From Metridium senile (taxonomy: Eukaryota > Cnidaria > Anthozoa > Actiniaria > Metridiidae): DNA of 64,000 bases. The stretch covers positions 34,266,371 through 34,330,370 of the forward strand of contig OX459096.1 of NCBI GenBank assembly GCA_949775045.1, read 5' to 3'. A program made the position numbers and the translations under genes. Below, piece by piece: positions 1 through 12,700 of this stretch. Each line of letters starts with the position of its first letter. Within the stretch, counting starts at the first letter, position 1. The notes beneath the pieces are model-generated. The model was not told the origin of the DNA and searched no databases. It worked only from the letters and a program-made list of their open reading frames with translations.

Positions 1-345
1 GCACCTAGAGACATCACCTACAAAAACAATACGACAATGAACAAGAAGACAGTAAAACAACAGCGCCTAGAGACATCACCTACAAAAACAATACGACAAT
101 GAACAAGAAGACAGTAAAACAACGCGCCTAGAGACATCACCTACAAAAACAATACGACAATGAACAAGAAGACAGCAAAACAAAGCGCCTAGAGACATCA
201 CCTACAAAAACAATACGACAATAAACAAGAAGACAGTAAAACAACGCGCCTAGAGACATCACCTACAAAAACAATACGACAATGAACAAGAAGACAGTAA
301 AACAACGCGCCTAGAGACATCACCTACAAAAACAATACAATGAAA
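1..345. repeat. 61-bp minisatellite, about 5.7 copies
   Basis: A unit of 61-62 bp beginning GCGCCTAGAGACATCACC is repeated head to tail, with starts near 1, 63, 124, 185, 246 and 307. Copies differ by only a few bases. The array lies in the truncated KCNH intron, directly before a LINE remnant. Confidence 0.95.
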
Positions 346-357
346 AAAAGAAAATGT

Positions 358-510
358 AGAGCGAGATTGTCCTCAATTACCTACAAGGCCCTGAATGGCA
401 TAGCTCCAGACTACATCTCCAACCTACTAACTCCCTTTAAACCAGCTCGCTCCCTAAGATCCTCTGGACAGAACTTACTACTCACACCAAATTCAAACAC
501 AGCAACTTAG
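358..510 (+). mobile_element. LINE reverse transcriptase C-terminal remnant
   Basis: The plus-strand frame from 361 reads YKALNGIAPDYISNLLTPF followed by an ARSLRSSGQ-like stretch and a stop near 508. This matches the post-RT region of CR1/L2/Jockey-type non-LTR retrotransposons, where 'KxLNGLAPxYLSxLL...SRSLRSS' is typical. Only about 45 residues remain. It is antisense to the KCNH gene and intronic. Confidence 0.7.
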
Positions 511-612
511 CAACTTTTTCAAAATTCCCCGAGTCCCCCCCTTGAGTCCCCCTAGGTCCCCCCTTCCTAGGAGTAAAAGGTCTACAAATACATTCCTGAC
601 AGATCACTATAC

Positions 613-3600
613 CTGTGCAACCTTTTTTGTTTTTCGTGGCTGTACTACAGAAGACTGCAATCCTGGAGATAGTACAACTTTTGATCCATCTAAACTTTGA
701 TCGACTGAACAATGAGTTTTTGATTTCCATAGAGTAGTATCTGATGTCGATGCTGACATTTGTGGTTTGATAGGTAGAAAGACGTTATCCATATCTGGTC
801 TCAAGGCAGACATCAATGAATGAGATGGTAACTTGGTATTTTTATTGAAAAATTCTGGTCTATCTAATGCTCCCGTACTGCTAGACAGTTCTGACATTGA
901 AGATGCTTTCTTACTCTTAGATGTTGCAGGCTTAGAATCTAACTCCATCTCTTCCTCAATGTATTCTGGTGGAGTAGCGGGATGAAGACTCATCAGAGGG
1001 ATAAATTCAGGGGTTTGGACTGTGCTTGTTGCTGTTGATGTCGGTAAGGAGTTTGGTCTTTCCCTCAGCTTTTTGTGTTTTAGTTTACGTGGTCTTAAAA
1101 CTTCATCCTCATCCTCATCTCTTCCTCGTCGTTTGAAGTTCACTTTGTAGCTGGTCATGCGTGATGGAAGCGAAAAGCATCCAGATTCTGAAAAAAATAC
1201 ATGTGATATTTTCACTGTAAAGTATTTTTTTACAAATAACCATGGTAATTTTGAGATTGCTCATGTTATGAAGACACGTTTGTAACTGACACTAAATTTT
1301 TGAATTGAGAAATAAATGCTCCCTTGGAAGTTATTTAGAACTGCAAGTAGCTGTACTTACTACAACCTTCATTGGAAGGGGGTGGGGTAAAAGAACCCCT
1401 GATGATGTAACAAACCCTGGCTGTGACCACCCATAGGAACAGATATTCACACACTACACTCACTAACCTACATGGGAGGGGGTGGGGTAAAAGAACACCT
1501 GATGATGTAACAAACCCTGGCTGTGACCACCCATAGGGACAGATATTCACACACTACACTCACTAACCTACATGGGAGGGGGTGGGGTAAAAGAACACCT
1601 GAAGACGTAACAAACCCTGGCTGTGACCACCCATAGAGACAGATATCCACACACTACACTCAATAACCTACATGGGAGGAGGTGGGGTAAAAGAACACCT
1701 GATGATGTAACAAACGCTGTGGCCACCCTAAGGGACAGATATTCACACACTACACTCACTAACCTACATGGGAGGGGTGGGTAAAAGAACCCCTGGTGAT
1801 GTAACAAACCTTGGTGCCATGACCCTGGTGCTGAGACCTTAGTGAATGGCTCATACTCAAATACTACACTCACTATACAATCATATCCTTCTTTTCATTT
1901 TTCTTGTCAAATGTTTCTCACAATCTCATTTAATATGAGACAAGACAGTCAATAACAATAATTGTTATTAGGCACCATATTTCAAAACTCCAGTTTAAAG
2001 TTCTTTGTTGCTCAAGCTAAGCCTTTATACCATGTGTTATTTTTTGTATTTAGTACAGCACATGGTAAGGCAAGGAATGCTATCAACAAACAATAGAAAT
2101 ACCACATTGTTTTATCCCTACTCTTTGATTAATTTACCTACAAGGCTCAGCCTGAGCAACAAATGTATTGCGATCAAATAACACTAGAAAGGTCAATAAT
2201 GGTCTTGACATACTTGAAATACTTGACATACTTGAAAATTAATAACTACTTACGTTTTGGAATCACTTCATCAGTATTTGGTGACCATGTGACATCCTCA
2301 TGATTGACAATGTACATAACAACTGAACCATTGTCAGTTTTAACAGGAGCAACAAGGACTGAACATAGAAAAGCAGTCCCTGGAACAAAGATATTTGTAT
2401 TAAGTTTAACATAGCAACCAACCACATTTCTATTATTCATTGATTCATTGATTCATGTATAAATATATAGTCAATAACATTGACGTTGTCCACATAAAGT
2501 AGAATTTAGCACTAAAACAAGTGAAGCATGGTTCTTTGTTTATTTGTTTTCAGCGGTTGAAATTTCTAACTGTATAATGAGTAACTGTGAACATGGATTA
2601 TGATCTATCTTAATGCTAGTATCAAGCATTTAAAGAAACTGATGTGGTGTCACATGACTTTTCTTTGGTGGACAATGTTAATGACATTAAATAGCTGTTA
2701 TTACAGTTATATGCAAATGATTTCAAACAATGGATTCAAATCGAGGCTTTCGGGCAAACCTATTGTTTTCGCCCGAAAGCCTCAACTTCAACCCATTGTT
2801 CAAAATCATTTGCATATAACTGTAATAACAGCTATTGTAAATCATATTAGAAGAAAATATTTGTTTTGTGCAGCAGTCAGTCCACATTGGTGAAACAGGG
2901 AGACTGGTACAACAGAGAATGAAACAAAACCAGAGATGTTCGCCTCACACATACTCAGACCTCAATAATGGTGTTTATTGAGAAAAATTATCAACCATTT
3001 AACACTTTTCTATAATGATCACAGGACTGTGCATTTTGACTTATTTAGTACTATTTAATAAGAAAACAAGTGAATACAAATTATGCTGTTCGTTGTTATC
3101 GCGACAACATTATCAAGTCATTCAGTAACTCAGAGCGGTTTCACCGTCCTGAAAAAATGCTTGAAAAAAACTAGACTGCCTGATTTAGGAAATGTTATTA
3201 ATTCGTAAATTTAAGCCACGCTTGAATATCCAGTCAGACTCAATTCAAGTGAATTAAAACTGTTTATTTAACCTATTCCATTGTCCACCACTATAATATA
3301 TTTTTCTCTTTGCACCATCATTTACTTGATAATGTTGTCGCGATGACAACGAAACATCGTAATTTGTATTCGCTTGTTTTCTTATAAAATTATATAAGCA
3401 AAGTTCTTCTGATTAGTACTATTTGTTGCTACAATCATTGCCAAAACTGTCAACCAAAACTAGGACAATCATAGACATACACATTTTAAATTAGTCCTGC
3501 TGCTCTCCCCCCACGTTGTAATGTTTGTAGGGGACAGACCTGCACCACAATTAACAGGATTCCATTAGGGAATGCATGCTGGGTGTCCTCTTAACAAATG

Positions 3601-6600
3601 TGTTCAACCCAGCATGAATGCTTTAAATATTAAAAATGCTCTTGTGCCATTAACATATGTTTAAAAAATATTTTATTTTAATTCATTTCTATATAATTTA
3701 AGGAAATATCATAAAAGGCAAGTAACTAACTCAAAACATGAAAATGGATCTGTCCTGGATTAAGGTTTAACTTTCATGAGTGATACAAGTCTATTATTAA
3801 AAGATAATAAGATTTCATATGAAAATAAGGTCTTATATCCATGATTTAAAATGCAGAATAGTCAAAACAACCTTGATACTTACAGTTATTCTCTATAATA
3901 TAGTTTTTTGCAATAGTCACAAAACATATTTTATATAAACAATGGTTTAATAAATAAAATATATCTATTTCTGTATTACAGGTTAAGTAACATCAACATA
4001 CTTAATATCCATGCCCTCTCGCTACCACTATAATCATTGTAATATTCTACACACACAAGACTCACAGCTGATTTTGGTGCATGGAGTAAAACTAAGTTTG
4101 TATAAGAAAATCAATCAACTAATAATAAATAATAATAAATTCTAATGATATTTATAAGGTTGACAAATATGCTTATTTGATAAGGTTCGCTCCCTATTGA
4201 TTTCTTCTTTGGTGATTTTGGTGAAAGGGAGGGTAATTAATTTATACAGCACACAAACTGCACATATACACACAATATATTATTCAATATATTATTTACA
4301 GCCTATATACTATTCGTTATTTAATTCACATATTCTTACAGAAATTGCAGACATTCAATAGAAAGTTTACAGCTAGATAAATTTATTCATCTTTTTTTTC
4401 TGATATTTCATATGATAATTTAAAACATGTTGAAAGGTTAAATTCTGACTCCAAATGGACTTGGTATTAGATGATGTATGCTAACAACTATATACTAGTT
4501 GTATATCAAAATGGAAAGTTTGTTTTACCATACAGTGCACCATTAAATGAATAGACTAAACAATCATTTCGATGAACATATTCAGTTAAACAGTGGGAAT
4601 TAACAAAAGGAAGTCAGGTTTTTGACTTTTCTTCAAACAGAAACAGCTGCCAGTGTAATATTGTAAGAGAAAGCTTTAGGGAGGCTGATCTATAGATGTT
4701 ACAGATAATTATTCCTGGGTTGTGTGAATTAACATCAATGAACAACACAGCTATATAATTATATAAAGCTCAAATAAATGGTTTGGCTAAATCTCTTTAT
4801 CTCGATCTATAATCACGATTATTTTGTTGTATTTGCTCATTTGCTAAAATTACTATTATTCACAACAGACAACTGGTAAGCTTATATCTATGAAATCTTT
4901 TGTTGGGTTTCTAAAATTGTACATCAGTTATCAGTGTAGATTTGCAAACATATGGCCCTAAGCTGTATAAATATTCAAATACAGTCAAGAGTTTAATAGC
5001 AGTTATACTTCACACCAAATATCCAAAATTGCTAACTTAATATACATACACGTCAAAAACTATTACTAATTTCTTATTTTTAAAACCAATCCTTTAGAGA
5101 ATATTATTTCTACAAACAGAGAATTTAGTGTTGACTATTGGTGTTGATTGATGTACATGGCCCTCTAACATTTTCAACAACACATATTAATTTGTCATGG
5201 TTTGTATAGTGCCCTTGGCTTTACAGAGTTATTGTAGATTTTAATCGCGCACATTTTCATTCTATTTAAAACATTATTCTTCCAATTCGCGTTGGTACTC
5301 AATCATGTATTAATAAATTTAGTATAAAGAAATATTTATATAAAAATGTAGATAGAAATAAAAAATGGAATCGATTTAAAAAATCTTAATTAAAAATGTC
5401 CTTATAGTGCTAATTAAAAACCAATGACAGCTATACATCACTTTAAAGATTGTATTAACAGCGAATGTGAAAGGAACAATAAGAAGGAAAGATGTATATA
5501 AGTGGAACAGAAATTGAACGATTTTATCAGATTTGCGTACTTGTGAGCAACAATAAATATGCATTCGTACGTGATGCTTGGTTTTATGATACGATGCGGG
5601 CATTATTATCTCTCACGTTATGTCGTTTTGAAATGTTCAGTCAATATGTGTTTTTGAAATCATAACAATCGCAATACAATACATGATTACATAATTTTCA
5701 AGCAGACTTGGGGTGTATTCAAAATCATGACTAACGTATGCTTCATTTAGTATACCATTGTTTCTTTATATGTTAAATGGCCAGCTTGTAAGATATTAAA
5801 AAACATTTATAAATTTAGACGCAAATTTTGTCTAAATTAGCACATTTACAATCCGTGTAATGACAACGATTTTTGGCGATAAACGATTGTTTGAGATTTC
5901 CAGCTTCCTAGTATTCATCGCTTCTAATGGCTAAATTTTCTTAACTTATGCGTGCAAAACTGAAACTGCAATTTACGATATGGCTGAAATGTTTAACTTG
6001 AAATACACTTGACAAATTTACAAAAAAAAATAGAATGACCTGAGTTCCAACAAAAAAATATTAAAAATGTTTTAGGGGAACAAAGAGTTATGTTGATAAT
6101 CGAATCATAACTTTTCGTAAAGCCGGTGCATGATTACGACTAAACAATGAACATGGAATGCAAACATACACAGATAAACATGACAATTTCACTAGAACAA
6201 AATCAATAATCTACCTGTGTATTTGTTAATTTAAAGCTTTACCATTGCCTTACCGTCTTTCCTGTAATAAAGGATCTCAGTATGTTTTTCTTCAGTTCCT
6301 TTAAGAGCATTTTTGATGTTTCTCTTGGCCGCCTCGCTCGTACCTTGCCCGCACAAAAAGTCACAGCTACAATGTCGTTGCACAAGTTCTGCTCGACTGT
6401 AACCCGTCAGCTCACAGAAACCCTCATTGCAATATATAATCGGTAATTCAGACACTTGGGCATTTCCAAGGACGAAATTCCGATCCGCTAGTAAGGAAAT
6501 CGCAGATAAAATTCATTAAATTAAGCATGATATGATGATATGGTTTAGTGAACAGTACATGTACTATGAAGATGACTACTTACGTGATCCGTCGAATTTC

Positions 6601-6659
6601 TTGATAATAGTCTGAATAAATGTGTTCTGAGGAGCTACCAGTCCTTTCTTTATCGGCAT
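613..6659 (-). CDS. ERG-type (KCNH2/6/7-like) voltage-gated K+ channel, N-terminal exons, partial
   Basis: Four minus-strand coding exons fit in phase: 6659-6584, 6487-6254, 2379-2254 and 1187-613 (1011 nt, 337 residues), each bounded by GT/AG. The start MPIKKGLVAPQNTF is the N-cap seen in ERG channels, which slows deactivation in that family. Exons 2-3 give the eag/PAS domain (YCNEGFCELTGYSRAE, CDFLCGQGT, ILYYRKDG, then VAPVKTDNGSVVMYIVNHE). Exon 4 is the long low-complexity, Ser/Thr- and charge-rich PAS-to-S1 linker, containing acidic DEDEDE and basic KRRGR runs. Its donor after GCACAG at 612 implies that S1-S6, the GFG pore and the cNBHD lie beyond the left edge. In the cell this would be a plasma-membrane delayed-rectifier subunit. 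ERG rather than EAG/ELK is chosen from the N-cap. The introns carry minisatellite, LINE and foldback insertions. Confidence 0.9.
1364..1862. repeat. Tandem repeat, unit 96-100 bp, 5 copies, in KCNH intron
   Basis: Units containing GGAGGGGGTGGGGTAAAAGA and TGATGATGTAACAAACC repeat, with CATGGGAGG at 1471, 1571, 1671 and 1767 and a diverged first copy near 1370. The repeat makes several short open frames with the same peptide (YGWSQPGFVTSSGV), which are products of the repeat and not genes. Confidence 0.9.
2690..2836. mobile_element. Foldback MITE, about 147 bp, near-perfect hairpin
   Basis: The left arm from AATAGCTGTTATTACAG is mirrored by the right arm ending CTGTAATAACAGCTATT. Pairing continues through GAGGCTTTCGGGC / GCCCGAAAGCCTC around a loop of about 15 nt. 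The sequence just upstream (2510-2690) resembles 30230-30480 and part of 8000-8100, so a related dispersed repeat surrounds it. Confidence 0.85.
3046..3424. mobile_element. MITE with about 60-bp terminal inverted repeats
   Basis: The left TIR starting ATAAGAAAACAAGTGAATAC (from 3058) is matched inverted at about 3335-3388, including GTTATCGCGACAACATTATC. TAGTACTATTT lies on both sides (3046-3056 and 3414-3424), a possible target duplication. No coding sequence is visible inside. Confidence 0.75.
3425..6230. other. Large KCNH intron sequence with no recognised feature
   Basis: AT-rich sequence within the intron 2380-6253. I see no convincing exon, RNA gene or transposon end. The open frame at 5376-5603 (minus) has no splice context or recognisable motif. 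Confidence 0.5.
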
Positions 6660-7704
6660 TGTGTACCTTACAATATGTAATGGTCATTAACGGACCGATT
6701 TTTGGATCAAAAAACGGTTAAAATGGCAGAGGTACCAACAACACATTGAACACATGTACTGTATTTGTGTACACGACCGTACGACCGACCGTACGACCTG
6801 GTACCAAGTCTACATGACTACTACCATTCATTCAAGCAAGACGATATTTAAACTGAAGACGACCTGAAAGATTTACAGCACATTTTCTATAAAAACATCG
6901 ATGTACATTCGTCAAAACTCAGAACAAGCTTTTAAGACCGTTAATTTTGTCGTGAGATTGTTATTAGGCAATTAATCATAAAAACTGCTGATGTTGACAT
7001 TGTTTTTAGTTATTTGCCAAAAAATACTACTTGACAATATTGACTTTTCATTTTTCTCTTTGCAAAAGGAATATATTTAAGTACATGTAGTATAGTTCTT
7101 AAGGTTTTAAGGGCCATATCGAGTTCTAATTTCAACACAGTGGTCTCTATAATAGTATATGTTGACTAAGTCGGTTACCTAGGGCAACAGTAAGATTGTA
7201 AAAGCATTGTAAAATTCCCCATGTAAACAAAACAGGCTATCCAAGAGCACTTCTCAGGGATTGAATTGAAACGTTTTCATTATAATGTTATGTTTGGATA
7301 ACATAATTTTCCGCTTTATTGGTTGGAGCAATGTCAACTTTTTTCGGAGCAGATCTACATAATCAGCCTGGTAACCCTAAGCCAGTTGGAAGTGAGGTCG
7401 TTATTACATGCACAGTACTACTGAAAGCGGCTAAAACTGGACCATTTACGGAAAACATGCTTTGAAGTCAATCTTTATTGTTATTTTAATGAGTCACGTT
7501 AATTAAAAATGAGTAATAGAATTCTCACCAACATCGGTCGTGAGGTCTTTACCATGAGGGGGATCTGTTAGGAGGTATTCTTCAACTCTTTTCGTCTTCT
7601 CGTTCCCCCTCGAAAGCTACATTTCAAGGCAAAAGCGTCTACTCAGTTTTTTGAACGCGTACGGTAACATTTGAACAAAATACCCTTTGATAGAGCCGCT
7701 ACGC

Positions 7705-7790
7705 TGGCTAATAAATATATAATAATAATCTTTATTACTTATATAGCGCAAATATGTATATAATCAAATGCGCATATAAATAATCAGTTG
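7705..7790 (-). mobile_element. L2-like LINE 3' tail remnant
   Basis: AATAATAATCTTTATTACTTATATAGCGC followed by ATGCGCATATAAATAA resembles, in reverse complement, the 3' end of the LINE at 55380-55470 (GCGCATTGAGTTTTAAAATGCGCATAG...ATAAATAAATA). The rest of 6660-8137 shows only the KCNH 5' flank and no supported gene. Confidence 0.45.
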
Positions 7791-8137
7791 TGACTTTCAA
7801 CAATTTGTGATGAGTGGCGGACTGAAAGGACATGCATGTCATGACAGGATTTATTGATGTTTTCGTAAAAACATTATGAAGAAGTCCTTAACCTCTTAGT
7901 CTCAGCACGGATAATAATCCACAGTCTTGACATTTATAGTTCCAGTCCGGGGGTGTCATTAGCGTTTTCCATGTAACGGTAGATTGACAGTGACAAGTGA
8001 TTCTGAAATCTATGTTCACAATCAGAGTTCACAATTAAGCATTTAGAGCGAACTGATGTGTTGTCGCGTGACTTTCTTTTAGTGATAGTGATATAAATGT
8101 ATTTCAGTTGGCGGACAATGTTTATATAATGATATTG

Positions 8138-8483
8138 ACTGTATACACCTATTTCAATAATCGTTGTCGCAGCCGAAGCTACAGTCAACACTCTGAAGCC
8201 TGCAAAGGATGTCGGTAATATGAACTGAATGTGTGGTTTATTACGTACTTTTTAAATAAATATTTGTTTCATCATCTATCTGATTGCAAAACTTGGTATG
8301 GTCATACAACACAAACACTTATAACAAGAGAGGATATTTATTTTTTGCTTATAACCAAAATATGCTATGAATAAATCGATAACAAGAGTAGAAATATATA
8401 CCAACATCCTTTGCAGGCTTCAGAGTGTGGACTGTAGCTAGTTTGATTGCGACTACGATTTTTGAAATAGGTGCATATATAAC
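8138..8483. mobile_element. Foldback MITE with about 80-bp inverted ends
   Basis: CACCTATTTCAATAATCG...ACACTCTGAAGCCTGCAAAGGATG on the left is mirrored near 8405-8475 (CATCCTTTGCAGGCTTCAGAGTGT...CGATTTTTGAAATAGGTG). The interior is AT-rich without coding sequence. Confidence 0.8.
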
Positions 8484-8667
8484 TCTCTCAGGTTGCATGC
8501 AGGCTAGGGTTGGTCTTACGTAGTAGATTACGTAGTATACCCTCTAGTACTAACCGTAGTACTGTTAATGCTAAACATTGTGAATGAGTTGCCTCCATGG
8601 CCATAGGTCATGTATTGTTCATTGTTTTCATATAGGACGTTAAGATTTGATGATCGTATAAACGCAA

Positions 8668-8750
8668 ACTAGGGTAATTTTACCTAGTAGGGGACGTCAT
8701 GTTCTTTTGTAATCTTACCTGCCTTGGCGAATTGTTAAATAAATAAATAA
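8668..8750 (-). repeat. Dispersed short repeat (family with copies near 12640 and 15340)
   Basis: AGGGTAATTTTACCTAG...GGGGAC...CCTTGGCGAATTGTTAAATAAATAAATA recurs in the opposite orientation at about 12640-12716 and 15335-15415 (CAATTCGCCAA..GGCGGGTAAATTTAC...CCCC). It is probably a SINE or MITE fragment. The remainder of 8484-9782 is intergenic with GCGGTTTT-rich sequence around 9080-9210 and no gene seen. Confidence 0.6.
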
Positions 8751-9782
8751 ACTAGCTATCACAGCACCATACATTTCTTGTAAGTTTGCGGTTTGTACAA
8801 AATTAAGTTATTTTTGCCTTACTGAAAGTGAAGATAACTAGAAAAATTCCAACCTGTACGTTGTAGATAAGGTTTGTCAAGATCCGTTCAATGTAAGAAC
8901 ACGCTATCTTAACGCTTTTCTACTTGGACAGGCATAGAAAATTGCTCAAAATTCCACGATTTTGGTGAAGACTCAATCAGTCAACCCGGAAATGTTGATT
9001 TACATAAACACATTTGGGCAAATGTAATTAAGGTTGAAAATATTTCACATTTCTGACTCCGTATCACGTTTGTTTCGGTGCGGTTTTACATTTTTTTTTC
9101 ATTCATAACTGTGGTTTTGCGGTGTCGCAAATCTTGCGGGTTTTAGCAAATTTTGGTGCGATTGTGCGGTTTTTGTCGATTTTTTTGTGCGGTTTTGCGG
9201 TTTCCAATACTCCCTTACGCCTCCCTCCCCAAAAGCATCGCACAGTTGTACCATTTAGGGATTCTCCCATTTAGGGGACGTTTTGAAAACCGACCGCACC
9301 GACCACCCCTATACCACTACAGGATTTCAAGTCTGCGCAAGCTGAAGTAGCCATTTTGGTCGGGTGGAGAATCGACATTCTGGATATTTTTTTATTTTTT
9401 TGGCACACAATTTGAAATCATGTAAATTGAAATCATGTAAAGTTTGGAACCTACAACTTGAAATTTAGCTATGAAATTGGGATTTCAGAATTAAAAAAAA
9501 AAAAAGATAATAATTTTTGAAACATATAGTTATGCGCGCGCACATCAATAAATATTTCTTGAATAATTGAATAAATTAAAAAAACGGTAACACTTCTTAA
9601 TAATTAAACGTATCCTTACTAACATGTTTTTAAATTTATTACTAAGTGAGCATAAAAATATTTACGTGATTTCATAGATTTCCGGCCATTTTCCGACATT
9701 TTCGGCGGGCTTTCGTGTTTCTGTGGGTCTTGGGCTTCCTGTGACGGTGAGGACTGGGCCGTGTCAAATCTCACTTCGAAAA

Positions 9783-12700
9783 ATGGCGGCAACTGAAACT
9801 TCGCATGCGATCACTTTGAAAGGCAGCACAGAAAATGTGACGGAGTTTTTTGGTAATTATTTAGATAATTCTAACATTTATTTACTCTAGTATCTTAACA
9901 TTGATTTATTTGTTTGAATTTCTTTACAGGCTTTGGAATAAACAGGTAAGCTCCATGTTGTGTATTCGATCGTTTGCAATCAATCAAAAGTTGTTCAAGC
10001 TTTTATTATATTGTACGAGACCTTCAATTTGGTCATTTTTAGTTCTACAAACTTTGCAAATCTTCATTACTAAGTTGCCTTGTGTGTTTTAGGCTGTGTG
10101 TCCTTTTGACACGCGTTGATTTAAAGAAAGTTCTAGATGCAAATCAGAAAAAATCAGGAAAATCAGAAAATAATAGTTCAAAAAACAATATTGTTGTTCT
10201 CATATTTTGTCATTCTTTCTGATTCTACTATTGTCTTGTAGCATTACAATCATTCATTCTTTTGTTATTATTCAGTTAATAATTCTTATTGTATAACTAT
10301 AAAATAAGTTGTGTGTGTGTATGTGTTAATAATAAAAAATTAAAAAAAATTAAAACTATAAAATAAGTTTTTTTGAAGTTACTGTATTGATTTGTTCAAG
10401 AATATTGAAATACACCTTTTGCAACAACAGGTCACATGACCTTGCCCCTTTTAAATCGAGCAGCTGTGTCAAAATCAACATCAGAAATGAAAAGAGCACC
10501 TCCATATTTAATAGTATGAAGCCAAAGTTTTAGCTTATAATGATGAGCATAGGAGAATTGGCATTAAATATAAAATTCAATATTTTATAAGGATTTTGTA
10601 TGGAGAATATGCACTGGATGGCAAAGCTTGCCATCCAGAACAGATTTTCCATACAAATCCTAATAAAATATTTAATTTTAAATCAAATGTCATTTCCCTC
10701 GTGTTACATTTTATAAGCTGATATTTCACCTTCTTACTAATATGGAGATGCTCTTTTCATTTCTGATGTTCATTTTGACACAGCTGTTTGATTTAAAAGG
10801 GGTAGGGTCACATGACCTGTTGTTGCAAGGCCTATTGTACTACTTTTTTTTTTGTTAAATTTTACTTAGCATACAAATCTATTATCATCATCGTTATCAA
10901 TAATATAATCATTGATATTATAATTGTAAAAGTTTTTATTAGCATATTAACTTGATTAATATTTGTTCAACTATTTTTTTGAATGACTGGCCTCCTATTG
11001 AAAAAATTATTTCCTTATTATTGTTTATTTGAATGTACATATCTTTGTTTCAGTATTCTTTATCACCGTGGGGTTTATCCTCCTGATAATTTCAAGCATG
11101 TCCAACAATATGGACTGACACTATTTGTATCTGATGAACCAAAGATATTTCTTTATGTTTATTTGTACATATCTTTGTTTCAGCATTCTTTATCACCGTG
11201 GGGTTTATCCTCCTGATAATTTCAAGCATGTCCAACAATATGGACTGACACTATTTGTAACTGATGAACCAAAGCTATTTCTTTATGTTTATTTGAATGT
11301 ACATATCTTTGTTTCAGTATTCTCTATCACCGTGGGGTTTATCCTCCAGATAATTTCAAGCATGTCCAACAATATGGACTGACACTATTTGTATCTGATG
11401 AACCAAAGCTTAAAGATTACATGGCCTCAGTACTAAAACAAATTAAAGGTAAAAACTTTGGCTATACTGGTTTTTGTTTGTATGATAATTAACTTATGAT
11501 TTCCCACAATAGTGATTTTAAGTCGCGATTTCCCCACACAATTCCCTCAGAATTCTTTTTTTTTTTTTTTTCGATTTTGCCGTCAAATTTGCTGTCACAA
11601 TTCCCAATTTCCGATAGTATTTTCACTGGCATCCCGAATCCCACTTTGAAAAATCACCAGACCTTGAATCCCACTCGAAAATTAATTGTGAAAATATGGA
11701 TGTTGCAAGATAACAACTATAACAGTTTAAACAAGGTCCGGCAAGAGGTCCTAGCAGGACGAAGAAAGGACATGTTCAAGGATGGACAGTTTGTAAACAT
11801 TGCAGGTATCAATCTTTCATCATTTTGTTTTGTTTAGAATGGTTAATGTCGAAGACAATACAGCGGATTGTACTTGTAATCAAAAATGTTGTAACAGGAG
11901 AAGTCTTAGAAAGATGGCAATTTAACATTCAATGTGACAAGACCATGGATGAGGACAGGTAACTAAAGATGTTAAAAATGTTTGTAGGCTGTGTTTTTAT
12001 TTATAACACTTTAGCTTCATGTAATTCAAAAAGACTGTTTCTCACATTATGAACTGACAAGGTGGTGTATTCATGAGGGTCCTGAAGGGGTAAAATGGGA
12101 GCTGGGATTGGCCTTATTTTTGACTGGGAAAATGGGATTGGATGCACTGGGACTGGGACTGGGATTTACAAATAAAAGAACAATAGAAAATGGGAATGGG
12201 ATTGAAAACTTGAGCGAAACTGATGGGATTATTTGATTTTTGACTGGGATTTGGTCCAAATATAAACTGGGAAATGGGATTTGGACCCCCCCTTCAGGAC
12301 CCCCCTTCAGGACCCTCATTCATGCGTTTTGTACTTTTATTTATTTATTTGGAACTTCAACAATTAGAGGTGATACAGCAACAGTTTGAGTAAGGGGTGA
12401 ACCATTGGACCTTTAAGGGGGAGGGGTGGGGGTTGAAAGATCTCTTTGGAAGAACTTTTTTTCTGAGCACATTTATTTTTCCAGAATGGATCATGCACAG
12501 ATGTTTTTGTCTTTCTTGGGGGGCTACAGGAAAAATTATTTTCTTAAATCTTCCAACCCCCAAAAAGTCAAATGATTCACCGCTAAATACAGTGCACCCA
12601 ATGCTAACAATCTGTTGATAAATGGCATGTTACATGAAATTGTATTTATTTATTTAATTATTTTTTTAACAATTCGCCAATTAAGGCGGGTAAATTTACT

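Noticed and set aside
1..345. CRISPR-like regular repeat
   Set aside because: There are no unique spacers; this is a simple 61-bp minisatellite in animal DNA.
1335..1873. Several minus-strand frames sharing the YGWSQPGFVTSSGV peptide
   Set aside because: They are translations of a 100-bp tandem repeat in a KCNH intron.
11496..11837. 113-codon frame in the MAD2 intron with a protein-like end (LAGRRKDMFKDGQFVNIAG)
   Set aside because: The phase and conserved KEWL show that exon 3 splices directly to 11838; including this segment would break the HORMA domain. It may be a fragment of some other sequence but has no support.
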